16,052 nt of DNA from CAINVV01 sp037129695 (GCA_037129695.1 JBAXUL010000090.1:1-16052), one strand, 5' to 3'. Shown: positions 8,715 through 15,976, numbered from the stretch's first letter. Translations and numbers: made by a program. The notes: generated by a model from the letters alone, not told the origin.

Positions 8715-9398
8715 ATGATACTAACAGACCAACAAAAACGCCTTTGCGAACAGGTGATCAATGCGTTCGAATCAGGAAGTGCTGCAGGAGTTTACGGAGC
8801 CATCAGCCTCATGGATGACGGACCACACCGTGCAAGGCAAATATCCTACGGAAGATCGCAAACCACCGAATACGGAAACCTGGAGGAGTTGCTGCAAATG
8901 TACGTGGACAGCAATGGAATATACAGTGCTGCCCTGCAACCTTACCTGGAAAAGATTGGTGTAACACCCCTTGTCGATGATGCTGTTTTTAAAAAACTGC
9001 TCAGGGACGCCGGAACAAATGATCCGGTGATGCAAGAGGTGCAAGACCGGTTTTTCGATATCAGGTATTTTCAGCCAGCGATGAAATGGATGGATGACAA
9101 TGGCTTCGTTCTGCCTCTGTCGGCAGTGGTGATCTATGATTCCTATATCCAGAGTGGCAGTATCATGATGTTTCTCCGGAAAAGATTTCCTGCCAGTTCA
9201 CCTGTCAATGGCGGAGATGAGCAAACCTGGATCACCCAATACGTCAATACCCGGCACGATTGGCTGGCTAATCACAGCAACCCGTTGCTTCAAAACACGA
9301 TTTACCGCACCCAGTGTTTGAAAAATGAAATAGCCAGAGACAACTGGGATTTGGGTCAGTTACCCGTCAGAGCCCACGACGTGGATATTTATGGATGA
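8715..9398 (+). CDS. GH46 chitosanase-like (lysozyme-fold) glycoside hydrolase, last gene of the eCIS block
   Basis: This 227-aa protein matches the general layout of GH46 chitosanases: an N-terminal helix ending in INAFESG with E19 where the family has its catalytic acid, then YGAISLMDDGPHRARQISYG and TTEYGNLEELLQMY, where E52 could be the second acid. Later comes a helical region with a DRFFDIRYFQPAMKW helix, LPLSAVVIYDSYIQSG and RHDWLAN, similar to the family's later helices. The usual FCTGTxD sequence is altered, so substrate and activity are uncertain. Peptidoglycan is as likely as chitosan. From ATG 8715 there is no signal peptide. A GTG at 8631, directly after the toxin stop codon, would add 28 residues with a basic then hydrophobic stretch. 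I prefer 8715 because of its AT-rich leader. Roles consistent with context: cell-wall cleavage to release particles, or a second effector. The family call is by remembered pattern. Confidence 0.8.
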   Translation: MILTDQQKRLCEQVINAFESGSAAGVYGAISLMDDGPHRARQISYGRSQTTEYGNLEELLQMYVDSNGIYSAALQPYLEKIGVTPLVDDAVFKKLLRDAGTNDPVMQEVQDRFFDIRYFQPAMKWMDDNGFVLPLSAVVIYDSYIQSGSIMMFLRKRFPASSPVNGGDEQTWITQYVNTRHDWLANHSNPLLQNTIYRTQCLKNEIARDNWDLGQLPVRAHDVDIYG

Positions 9399-9403
9399 AA
9401 ACG

Positions 9404-9446
9404 AAAACGGTCTGCCTCACAATTAAAGTAAAGCAGACCGTTTTTT
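9404..9446. terminator. Strong intrinsic terminator closing the eCIS block, usable in both directions
   Basis: A perfect 12-bp stem (AAAACGGTCTGC at 9404-9415 pairing with GCAGACCGTTTT at 9433-9444) with a 17-base loop is followed by further T residues to 9446. It starts 5 bases after the GH46-like gene stop. The A-rich 5' side makes it also work for transcription coming from the minus-strand gene at 9533. Confidence 0.9.
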
Positions 9447-9508
9447 GCCTTCAATGAAATGACTTGTTTTCATCATTTCAAACATCTTCGAAAATATAAA
9501 TCTATGAC

Positions 9509-9526
9509 AAAATCCGGAAGCCGGAT
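9509..9526 (-). terminator. Short hairpin just after the DUF2339-type gene
   Basis: On the minus strand, ATCCGG-CTT-CCGGAT (9526-9512) forms a 6-bp GC-rich stem with a 3-base loop, 6 bases past the stop codon, followed by TTTG. The U tract is short, so it may only help the stronger hairpin at 9404-9446. Confidence 0.45.
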
Positions 9527-9532
9527 CGGGAT

Positions 9533-11185
9533 TTAATTGGCTGAATCACCCACTCCTTTGCCGCTTTTCAACTTCTTGGTGTAGTAAAAAGAGACGCCTA
9601 AAATGATCAGTCCTACTACGATAAAAACCATGATACGGTAGACGACCCCCATTTTTGAGATATCAAAGATGAAAAGGTTTAACACCGCCGACATAAGTGT
9701 AAGAAAAGCGAGCCATCGGTATTTGATGTTCTTGAGGATCACACTCATAATCATGTAGACAACTGCTGCCAAACCCCATGAAATGGTAACATAATCCTTG
9801 GCAACTGCATTGTACAAGGTGTATAGCATGATAAAAAAGGTGATCGCCAGGTAAAAATTGCGAATGGAATCTGTCTTTAAATCAAGCTTTTTCTGCTGCC
9901 AGTTGAGAATGCGTGCCGAAACTATCGCGATCAGTGTGAAGGAAATGTTGTACGAATCGATGGATTTTGAGGTGAAAAGATACGCCAGCAGGATAACCGT
10001 GTAAAGCGCAGTATTCATGAGCACAATCAGATTGGATCTGAACCAGATGGCGATAGCAAGTACCACCAAACTTTGCCAGGCCAGGAAGATGAAGGATCCC
10101 GGCAGGTCTGAATAACCATAAACGGCAATACTGAGTGCCATGAATCCAAAATTGACATAAAAGAACGAGTCGAATCTGCTGTCTATTTTGTAATTCAGAA
10201 CGATCGCATAAAGCAGACACAACACCGAAATTCCAAGAAAAATCCAGATGTAGCTTTTACTGTAAAAAGTGAGCACGATCAGCAGCAGAAGTACCGAGAA
10301 GGCGATACTGTTTAGGATTACCGTGGCGTTGCAAACTTCCGGGCCAATTTTTCCTTTTTGTTTCAGGAAAGGTGAAACAGAATAGATTGTCGCATAAACC
10401 AGCAGGTAGAGCAGATTGTTTTGAGGCGTCGATACTGCACCCACGGGATGTCCCATCACCGGATTGCCAATCAGCCATAAGGTATGTCCGATGTAAACCA
10501 TGAAAATGGAGAGTATCAGCAAGGTATCCCAGCCATTTTTGTACAACAGGAAGATCACAGTTAATGTAGCCACCACAAAGAGCAGCAGCGTAATCTGGGT
10601 CTGGTCGGCAAAAAGAGCAGTCATGATCAGCAAGGCATAGCCTATAAATCCCATCAGCTGGGATTTTGCTGTGTCAGCCTTGTAAAAAAGAAATCCGATC
10701 GATGCCAGCAGTAGGACAAGAACGATCCACAAGTTGCCAATAACGGGTGTGTCTGTGAAAAAGTGAAGTTTGAGAATTGAGTAAAATAACAGCAGATGAG
10801 CACTTATGGTGAACATGTGAGCCATGTAGCTCAGGGTCTTCTTTAAGAATCCCGACAGGATGAAGGTCAGTATCGCAGCTGCAGTGCCTAATACAAAAGC
10901 GGCGACACCTCCGAAGGCATTGTGTACGAACAGCATCGTGAATATCATTCCCAGCAGCAATACTGCGCTTCCAATCCATGCAAGTCCGTGTTCGAATACT
11001 TTCGATTCGGAAAGCGGATTAGAGAACTCCTCGTCATTTTCTGCAGATGTTGAATGGGATGCAGAATCTGCGGCACTTCCTGTCCTTACACTGACCCTTA
11101 GCAAAGACTCGATTCGTCTGGTTCTTTCCTCTAAGGCACTAAGGCGTTCTGCCAACTCTTTTTGGGTTATTTTTTGCTCGGCCAT
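9533..11185 (-). CDS. DUF2339-type polytopic membrane protein
   Basis: This 550-aa protein starts with a heptad-like helix (about residues 5-30, LAERLSALEERTRRIESLL), then a Ser/Ala/Glu-rich linker (33-60). An amphipathic FEHGLAWIGSAVLLLG entry into the membrane follows, and then about 14-16 hydrophobic helices to the end. The last part has the DUF2339 signature: DISKMGVVYRIMVFIVVGLIILGVS followed by a basic tail. Length and layout fit the family (predicted inner-membrane proteins of unknown function). No catalytic motif is seen. It lies 138 bases downstream of the redox operon on the same strand, separated by an inverted repeat, so it is probably a separate unit. No promoter of the Bacteroidota consensus was found in its leader. 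The start at 11185 gives MAEQKITQKEL with an AT-rich leader and no Shine-Dalgarno. Confidence 0.85.
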   Translation of the reverse strand: MAEQKITQKELAERLSALEERTRRIESLLRVSVRTGSAADSASHSTSAENDEEFSNPLSESKVFEHGLAWIGSAVLLLGMIFTMLFVHNAFGGVAAFVLGTAAAILTFILSGFLKKTLSYMAHMFTISAHLLLFYSILKLHFFTDTPVIGNLWIVLVLLLASIGFLFYKADTAKSQLMGFIGYALLIMTALFADQTQITLLLFVVATLTVIFLLYKNGWDTLLILSIFMVYIGHTLWLIGNPVMGHPVGAVSTPQNNLLYLLVYATIYSVSPFLKQKGKIGPEVCNATVILNSIAFSVLLLLIVLTFYSKSYIWIFLGISVLCLLYAIVLNYKIDSRFDSFFYVNFGFMALSIAVYGYSDLPGSFIFLAWQSLVVLAIAIWFRSNLIVLMNTALYTVILLAYLFTSKSIDSYNISFTLIAIVSARILNWQQKKLDLKTDSIRNFYLAITFFIMLYTLYNAVAKDYVTISWGLAAVVYMIMSVILKNIKYRWLAFLTLMSAVLNLFIFDISKMGVVYRIMVFIVVGLIILGVSFYYTKKLKSGKGVGDSAN

Positions 11186-11237
11186 AACTAAGTTTTTTTA
11201 GAATAGTAGCTGCCAATTTGAAAGAAGTACTTAGAAC

Positions 11238-11300
11238 CTGAAGTTTGGAGCGCTTCAGTTACTGCGATGCAATCATCAGTACATCAACTCCAAACTTCAG
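11238..11300 (-). terminator. 13-bp perfect inverted repeat with 37-base loop; possible terminator of the redox operon
   Basis: CTGAAGTTTGGAG (11238-11250) and CTCCAAACTTCAG (11288-11300) are exact reverse complements. The pair lies 23 bases past the stop of the NrfD-type gene. On the minus strand the second arm is followed by GTTCTAAG, without a real U tract, so an attenuator, mRNA-stabilising hairpin or protein-binding site is equally possible. A smaller GCAC-ATC-GTGC hairpin sits just after the stop codon, at 11309-11319. Confidence 0.5.
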
Positions 11301-11323
11301 ATTTTAAGTGCACGATGTGCTTC

Positions 11324-12520
11324 TCAGTGTTCCAGTTCTGTTTTCTTCCAGGGAGGGAAGAGCCAAAGCAGGAATGCCAGGATGAAAAATGGTACGATCA
11401 GCCAGATACTGGCCATCAGGAATCCCTCGGGTCCGATCAGTGAGAGTTTGAAACTCGTGAAACCCAGAAAGCTTTTAGAGAAAAGCTGTCCGCCAATCAC
11501 CACATTCCAACGCATGAAGAAGATGCCAATCAGAACAAGTACGCCTGTGATAAAATAGAGTAATTGTCTGACTTTCTCCACTGGCTTGTAGAATTGAAGG
11601 ATTCCAAGCGTGGTAAGGGGCAGAAACATACCAATTCCAACTTGCATGATCAGCAGGGTGAAGTTGAGGTGGCCGGAAATCAGTAGCTGAATGATCTCAA
11701 ATGATTCTTCCGCCTCATAGAAACGGTGAATCTGATCCAGTGATTCCATCGTAAAGTCGATGATAATGATGTAAAACAGGTATTTGGCAATCGTATCGAG
11801 GCAAAGCATGTCAATTTTCTGTTTCCTGACTTTATTGATGATAATGAAAAGCAGCATGACAAGTGCAATACCTGATACCATGGCCGAGAAGAGAAAGATG
11901 ATGGGCATCATGACGGTAGACCACCACGGATTGGCTTTGATGGATCCGAAGATGAATCCCACGTACCCGTGAAGCAGAAACGCGGAAGGTATACCTATCA
12001 CTGTAACGATGTAGCCAAGCTTCTGGTCAAGTTTGACCGATTTTGGGGAAATATCGTCGCTGGCAAGCGACAATGCCCGGTACAGCCATCTCTTAATACC
12101 CTTGGATTCCCTGGCCCACAGGACAAGGTCGTAGCGGTAATCAAACCAGATTTCCAGCAGCAATACAATCATGAGGTACCACAAATAGACAAACCCAAAG
12201 ATGGCCATTGCCGAAGTTAGATGGGGTGTCATCATGATCTCCCAGGCTCGGAGTGGCTGACCGAGGTGAAAGATCAGCGGCATCGTGGCCACCAGTAAAA
12301 ATGCAAATGACGTTAAAAGGGCAATTACGTAGGTGGGCTTTAATGATTTGACATTAAAGACCCGTTCCAGTGATGCCAGGATGAATGCCCCTGCAACCAA
12401 TCCTGTGATGAAAGGATACAAAACAATCAGTATAGACCAGCTAAGTTCTATTTCATTCGGGTAGATAAATCCGTCTACCTTCGAAAGCGCCTGATATAAG
12501 TGTTCAAATTCCGGATTCAT
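11324..12520 (-). CDS. nrfD: NrfD/PsrC-family quinone-interacting membrane subunit
   Basis: This 398-aa integral membrane protein has about nine strongly hydrophobic helices starting near residue 28. It shows family features: the first helix ends in GAFILASLERVF, the second has PLIFHLGQPLRAW, and a late helix has FMRWNVVIGGQ (about 335-345), typical of NrfD/PsrC/DmsC-like subunits that pass electrons between membrane quinone and an exported iron-sulfur protein. It ends in a basic/aromatic cytoplasmic tail. It begins one base after the ferredoxin stop codon and has a strong Shine-Dalgarno. The gene order cytochrome, ferredoxin, NrfD makes it the membrane anchor of a respiratory electron-transfer module. 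The symbol denotes the family only. Involvement in nitrite reduction is not implied, since no NrfA is present. Confidence 0.88.
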   Translation of the reverse strand: MNPEFEHLYQALSKVDGFIYPNEIELSWSILIVLYPFITGLVAGAFILASLERVFNVKSLKPTYVIALLTSFAFLLVATMPLIFHLGQPLRAWEIMMTPHLTSAMAIFGFVYLWYLMIVLLLEIWFDYRYDLVLWARESKGIKRWLYRALSLASDDISPKSVKLDQKLGYIVTVIGIPSAFLLHGYVGFIFGSIKANPWWSTVMMPIIFLFSAMVSGIALVMLLFIIINKVRKQKIDMLCLDTIAKYLFYIIIIDFTMESLDQIHRFYEAEESFEIIQLLISGHLNFTLLIMQVGIGMFLPLTTLGILQFYKPVEKVRQLLYFITGVLVLIGIFFMRWNVVIGGQLFSKSFLGFTSFKLSLIGPEGFLMASIWLIVPFFILAFLLWLFPPWKKTELEH

Positions 12521-12521
12521 A

Positions 12522-13289
12522 TTATCTTACCTCCTGATTTAATGCGTTGTAATACAATTTACTGCCCGTGTTCAAATGGGGTTTCAACACGTAAACGTTT
12601 TTTGTCCTGATAAATTTCGAAATGGCACTCTCCGGATCGTTGAGGTCTCCGGAAATTCGTGCTTTAGTCGGACAATTATCCATGCATGCGGGGTTTAAGC
12701 CCTTCTTGACCCTGTGGAAACAAAGGGTGCATTTATCAACAACATGCTTGTCGGGATGAAAGTACCTGCAACCGTATGGGCATGCTTGTACACAATATTT
12801 ACATCCGATGCAATACTTTTCGTCTACCAGAACAATGCCTTCAGCGGTTTCGTAAGTGGCACCGACCGGACATACCTGTACGCAAGGCGATTTGGCGCAA
12901 TGGTTGCACATCTTGGGTACGAAAAATGTTTTCTCGATCTCTTCCTTCGGAACAGATTGGGTAAAACCGTCAATGCCTCCATTGGGCGATTCAACCTTGA
13001 GGGAACCATCTTTACGAATGGTATATTGTTCCACCCAGCTTCTGAAGAAGAAGGGTTCTTGTGGCACATTGTTCTCAATTTTGCATGTTTTGGCACAGGT
13101 GCCGCATCCGATGCATTTTTCAATATCAATGGCAATACCATACCACGGACCATTGGTATTGCGTTTCACCGCAGCATACAAAACTGCGTTAAATGACGGA
13201 AGGGTGGAGGTTGCCACCAGCGTTCCGGCTGTAACTCCTGCATTCCTCAGGAAATTCCGTCGGGATAAACTTGTCTTTTTCTCTGTCAT
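12522..13289 (-). CDS. Tat-exported four-cluster 4Fe-4S ferredoxin subunit (NrfC/DsrO/TtrB-like)
   Basis: This 255-aa protein begins with a textbook twin-arginine signal, SRRNFLR (S9-R15), followed by a hydrophobic region and an Ala-rich end near residue 40, so it is exported folded. Sixteen cysteines form four binding sets: C59/C62/C65/C69, C128/C131/C136/C140, C160/C163/C166/C170 and C187/C190/C202/C206. This matches the electron-transfer subunits of NrfC, DsrO, PsrB and TtrB type. It would carry electrons between the cytochrome and the NrfD-type anchor. Its start overlaps the cytochrome stop by 4 bases (ATGA), and its stop is one base from the NrfD start, so the three genes are certainly co-translated. 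The catalytic molybdopterin or cytochrome subunit of known complexes is absent here. Confidence 0.93.
   Translation of the reverse strand: MTEKKTSLSRRNFLRNAGVTAGTLVATSTLPSFNAVLYAAVKRNTNGPWYGIAIDIEKCIGCGTCAKTCKIENNVPQEPFFFRSWVEQYTIRKDGSLKVESPNGGIDGFTQSVPKEEIEKTFFVPKMCNHCAKSPCVQVCPVGATYETAEGIVLVDEKYCIGCKYCVQACPYGCRYFHPDKHVVDKCTLCFHRVKKGLNPACMDNCPTKARISGDLNDPESAISKFIRTKNVYVLKPHLNTGSKLYYNALNQEVR
12530..12535 (-). promoter_or_regulatory. Strong Shine-Dalgarno (AGGAGG) for the NrfD-type gene
   Basis: On the minus strand AGGAGG lies inside the ferredoxin's 3' end, 9 bases before the ATG at 12520. It fixes the start of the membrane subunit. It is unlike the other leaders in the window, most of which have no such motif. 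Confidence 0.8.
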
Positions 13290-13723
13290 GGCTGATGTGG
13301 ATTATGGCATTTGACACATTTATCTTCGGGATGATGATCCTTGATGTTCTGCTGCGTAATGGCTTTTTCAGGCCGGGCAGGATTGATCGAGTGGCATTTC
13401 CCACAAAATTCCCTGGAGTTGGGTTTAATGAGTTTCTCCGTTTTGGGACTTTCGATGTGCTTGTAACCGGCTCCATGGCAACCCTCGCACGACAGGTCGC
13501 TGTGGTAACTCTCATTTTTCATCGTGGCAATCGTGTCGTGACAGCTTTCACAACTTTTGTTGCCGACAAAATGGATTGGAAGGGCCGCAATCTCTCCCAT
13601 TGAATTTCCCCGGTAGTGACCATATTGGCCAAAGGATTCAGGGGTAAGTGCGTGTTTCAGGAGTAAAAAAAGAGACACAATTACTACTCCCGTTAATAGT
13701 AAACGTTTCAGATGTAAAGGCAT
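13286..13723 (-). CDS. Membrane-anchored tetraheme cytochrome c
   Basis: This 145-aa protein has a basic N-terminus and a single hydrophobic helix (about residues 8-23) with no obvious cleavage site, so it is a signal anchor. The rest is periplasmic. Four CxxCH heme c sites are seen: C58-H62, C79-H83, C107-H111 and C136-H140. Several further His (for example H74, H89, H130, H131) could be distal ligands. The conserved stretch FGQYGHYRGNSMGEIAALPI before the first heme is known from small multiheme cytochromes encoded with a ferredoxin and an NrfD. It opens the three-gene redox operon, and the promoter at 13764-13794 would drive it. Its partner, electron direction and terminal reaction cannot be read from the sequence. 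Confidence 0.92.
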   Translation of the reverse strand: MPLHLKRLLLTGVVIVSLFLLLKHALTPESFGQYGHYRGNSMGEIAALPIHFVGNKSCESCHDTIATMKNESYHSDLSCEGCHGAGYKHIESPKTEKLIKPNSREFCGKCHSINPARPEKAITQQNIKDHHPEDKCVKCHNPHQP

Positions 13724-13763
13724 ACACTTAATTCTTGTTTAGTTGTTTAGTTTGATAACAACT

Positions 13764-13794
13764 CAAATATATAAATATATCAATACAAAACAAA
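13764..13794 (-). promoter_or_regulatory. Bacteroidota-type promoter of the redox operon
   Basis: On the minus strand, TTTG (13794-13791), a 19-base spacer, and TATATTTG (13771-13764) match the Bacteroidota -33/-7 consensus TTTG and TAnnTTTG exactly. Transcription would start near 13757, about 34 bases before the cytochrome ATG. The surrounding sequence is very AT-rich. The remaining part of this gap (13795-13950) shows only weak hairpins. Confidence 0.75.
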
Positions 13795-13950
13795 TGTCAT
13801 GTTTTGAATTTAGCGTTAAGCGGAATTGGTCTTAATAAAAGGAAGATGCTAAAGGACTTAGCTTCTCTGAATTGCCTTGAAGTACACAACTCTTATTGTT
13901 ATGAGTTCGTGGATTAATAATTGAGGTATTTCTTACACTTTCGTCACTTC

Positions 13951-14838
13951 TTATTTGTGTTTCCCGAACGGGATGGTAATTCCGAGCCATGGGATGGCGA
14001 TAAATCCATCTCCTGTTGATACCGGAAGGAGCAATCCATAATCCAATCCGGCATCTTTAATAATCGTTCGACCTCCTATTGAGAGGATTACAGTGGTGGA
14101 ATTGGAATCACTAAAGATATAGTTTTCCGTCAGCAGGTAGCCACGGGGACCGATTCTCGCCATTCCGTTGATATTGATCATTGGGGCTTTGGAGAAAGAA
14201 CCGCTTACGAAGCCATATCCCATGCCGAGACTCGCGTTTAAATCCCTTGAACCAACGGTGGCTATTCCGTAGAAAATTCCAAATTCTGTATCTGAAGCGC
14301 CAAGTGCTGTGCCCGCAAGGATGCCTGCCCCAAGATTGAATTTTTCTTTCACGACAGGTACGGATACCTTGGCAGTAATATAGGCAGGGGTTGGAGCACC
14401 TGCAAAGAGAAAAAGTGGAATAATTCCTCCGCCGATTGATACATAATCGTTGATGCCAACAGCAAATGAGTTCACCAATACCCATACATTCTGGTAATAA
14501 CCTTCCCCCTTTTTTAGTCCATATCCGTTTGGTGAGAAGAAGTAACGCGTAGATTGGGGATTTTCAAGCCAGATTTTATTTCCCTTCACCTGACTGGCTT
14601 CCAGTGCAATTTTTTTTCTGATATCGCTGTGCAGAATCGTAATGTCACCCAGTTTTTCGGTTCTTAAAAGCACCTTCACAGAATCACTTGATACAACTTG
14701 CCCGGTATAACTGTTGCCATCTGTGGTTTCGATGTGGTAAATTTTTACGCGGGAAGTTTCTTGCGCAAAACTGGCCAAACCCGACAGTATCAATGCAAGT
14801 GTCAGGATGTACCGGATATTGTTAATTTTGGTTTTCAT
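13951..14838 (-). CDS. Exported beta-rich protein with LSm-like N-terminal segment, function unknown
   Basis: This 295-aa protein has a Sec signal peptide (hydrophobic residues 10-24) with probable cleavage in SFA-QE near residue 25. Residues about 31-75 (IETTDGNSYTGQVVSSDSVKVLLRTE) have the look of an LSm/SH3-like small beta-barrel found at the start of many secreted Bacteroidota proteins. Residues about 95-295 are Gly/aromatic-rich alternating strands, similar to small outer-membrane beta-barrels, ending in WLGITIPFGKHK. The final residue is Lys, not the Phe usual for outer-membrane barrels, so insertion is uncertain. No enzyme motif is seen. It stands alone between the epimerase-like gene and the redox operon. 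I do not recognise a named family. Confidence 0.8.
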   Translation of the reverse strand: MKTKINNIRYILTLALILSGLASFAQETSRVKIYHIETTDGNSYTGQVVSSDSVKVLLRTEKLGDITILHSDIRKKIALEASQVKGNKIWLENPQSTRYFFSPNGYGLKKGEGYYQNVWVLVNSFAVGINDYVSIGGGIIPLFLFAGAPTPAYITAKVSVPVVKEKFNLGAGILAGTALGASDTEFGIFYGIATVGSRDLNASLGMGYGFVSGSFSKAPMININGMARIGPRGYLLTENYIFSDSNSTTVILSIGGRTIIKDAGLDYGLLLPVSTGDGFIAIPWLGITIPFGKHK

Positions 14839-14897
14839 GGCTTAGCTATTGAAGTGGATAAAGATGAGAAAATGGAAAGATGAAAATTTTAACAATC

Positions 14898-14937
14898 CAT
14901 AAATCGCCGAATCGTCGAATTATCAAATTGTCGAATT
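14898..14937. repeat. Degenerate octamer tandem repeat, about five units
   Basis: Read on the minus strand the units are AATTCGAC, AATTTGAT, AATTCGAC, GATTCGGC and GATTTATG, each exactly 8 bases apart. The array fills most of the 102-base gap between the epimerase-like gene and the exported-protein gene. It may be a remnant of a slippage-generated intergenic repeat. No promoter of consensus type was found beside it. Confidence 0.65.
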
Positions 14938-14940
14938 CCT

Positions 14941-15876
14941 TCATTTCACTGTCTTCATGCTGTCAAGCATCGCTCTGACACCTTCTGCAGGGGAAGTGGC
15001 AGACCAGCCGAATTTCTTTTCAAATTTGCTGCTGTCGAAAATATAATCCTGGTCATACTGGTACATCATTTCGGGAAATTCCTTCATCACTGGCATAAAG
15101 AGCCCAAGTATCCAGAGCATCCAGTTGGGGACATGTTGTATTTTTGGTTTCATACCGAGACTGGACGCAAATAAGTCAATCCATTGCCTGCCGGTGAGTA
15201 GTTCCTTTGTTGTTGGCAGATGCCATACCTGATTGTAGGCATCCTGTGTATTTCCCAGCTGGGCCATGGCTTTGGCCGCGTCAGGCGTATAGGTGTAGGT
15301 GTGGATTTTGGCAGGATTGCCAAATGTTTGAGCCTTCTTTCCAACCAGTAAATTACTGGCTACCATTTGTCCCAGCACGCTGTTTTTATTGTCAGGTCCA
15401 TAGAAATCGGCAGCGCGGGCGATCAATGCCGTTATTTTTTTTTCTTCGATGGCGGTAATGATCATTTGGGCAATCTCATTCCTGACAACTCCTTTTCCAC
15501 TTGGCGGAAGTATTGGAGACTTTTCTGTCATCAGAGGAATTGAGGATTTTGAATACATATACACGTTGTCGAAGAAAACAAGTTTGGTGCCATGCGTCTG
15601 ACAGGCTTCAATCACAGTCTCCATGAAAGGCGGCCATTTCTCCTGCCATATTTTGAGATTGTACTCAAACCCAATGGTTACATATACTATTTCGCTGCCT
15701 TTGATCGCTTCGGACAATTGACTCAGATCACTCACATCGAGCGGATACAACTCATCTGTGCCATTCACCTTTTTGGGAAGACGGCTTACCAGTCGGATCT
15801 CATCGGTATATTTCTTCAATTCTCTCGCAAGAGGGATGCCTATGGCCCCACCTGCTCCAAGTATCGTCTGTTTCAT
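14941..15876 (-). CDS. Atypical NAD(P)-dependent epimerase/dehydratase-like protein
   Basis: This 311-aa protein has an N-terminal Rossmann fold with the glycine motif GAGGAIG (G7, G10, G13), then a strand and basic residues (VSRLPKK), LDVSDLSQL and a VTIGF strand, as in extended SDR proteins. The ADFYGP motif (about 156-161) and the C-terminal KKFGWSATSPAEGVRAML helix also fit NAD-dependent epimerase/dehydratases. The usual catalytic YxxxK is not seen where expected; about 129-134 reads GVVRNE. Y106 and K110 fall in the right spacing but in the strand where the catalytic Ser/Thr normally sits. Substrate is unknown. It is a single gene. The leader has a weak TATATTTA near 15923-15930 with no -33 partner, so the promoter is undefined. 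Confidence 0.85.
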   Translation of the reverse strand: MKQTILGAGGAIGIPLARELKKYTDEIRLVSRLPKKVNGTDELYPLDVSDLSQLSEAIKGSEIVYVTIGFEYNLKIWQEKWPPFMETVIEACQTHGTKLVFFDNVYMYSKSSIPLMTEKSPILPPSGKGVVRNEIAQMIITAIEEKKITALIARAADFYGPDNKNSVLGQMVASNLLVGKKAQTFGNPAKIHTYTYTPDAAKAMAQLGNTQDAYNQVWHLPTTKELLTGRQWIDLFASSLGMKPKIQHVPNWMLWILGLFMPVMKEFPEMMYQYDQDYIFDSSKFEKKFGWSATSPAEGVRAMLDSMKTVK

Positions 15877-15976
15877 ACGTTAAATTTTGTTAGGTAAAAG
15901 ATTGGTATGGTCTGTATTAAGGTAAATATACGAAAATCTGACGAAGTTGTTATATTCATCCTGAAATCCTTTCTGC

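Noticed and set aside
12856..13314. 152-aa open frame on the plus strand opposite the ferredoxin and cytochrome genes
   Set aside because: It is antisense to clear Cys-motif genes and has no family pattern. The sense-strand evidence is decisive.
13842..13865. Hairpin GCTAA-AGGAC-TTAGC as terminator of the exported-protein gene
   Set aside because: The stem is only 5 bp, the T-rich tract is not adjacent, and it lies about 90 bases past the stop codon.
15923..15930. TATATTTA as a promoter for the epimerase-like gene
   Set aside because: It misses the final G of the -7 consensus and has no TTTG at the proper distance upstream.
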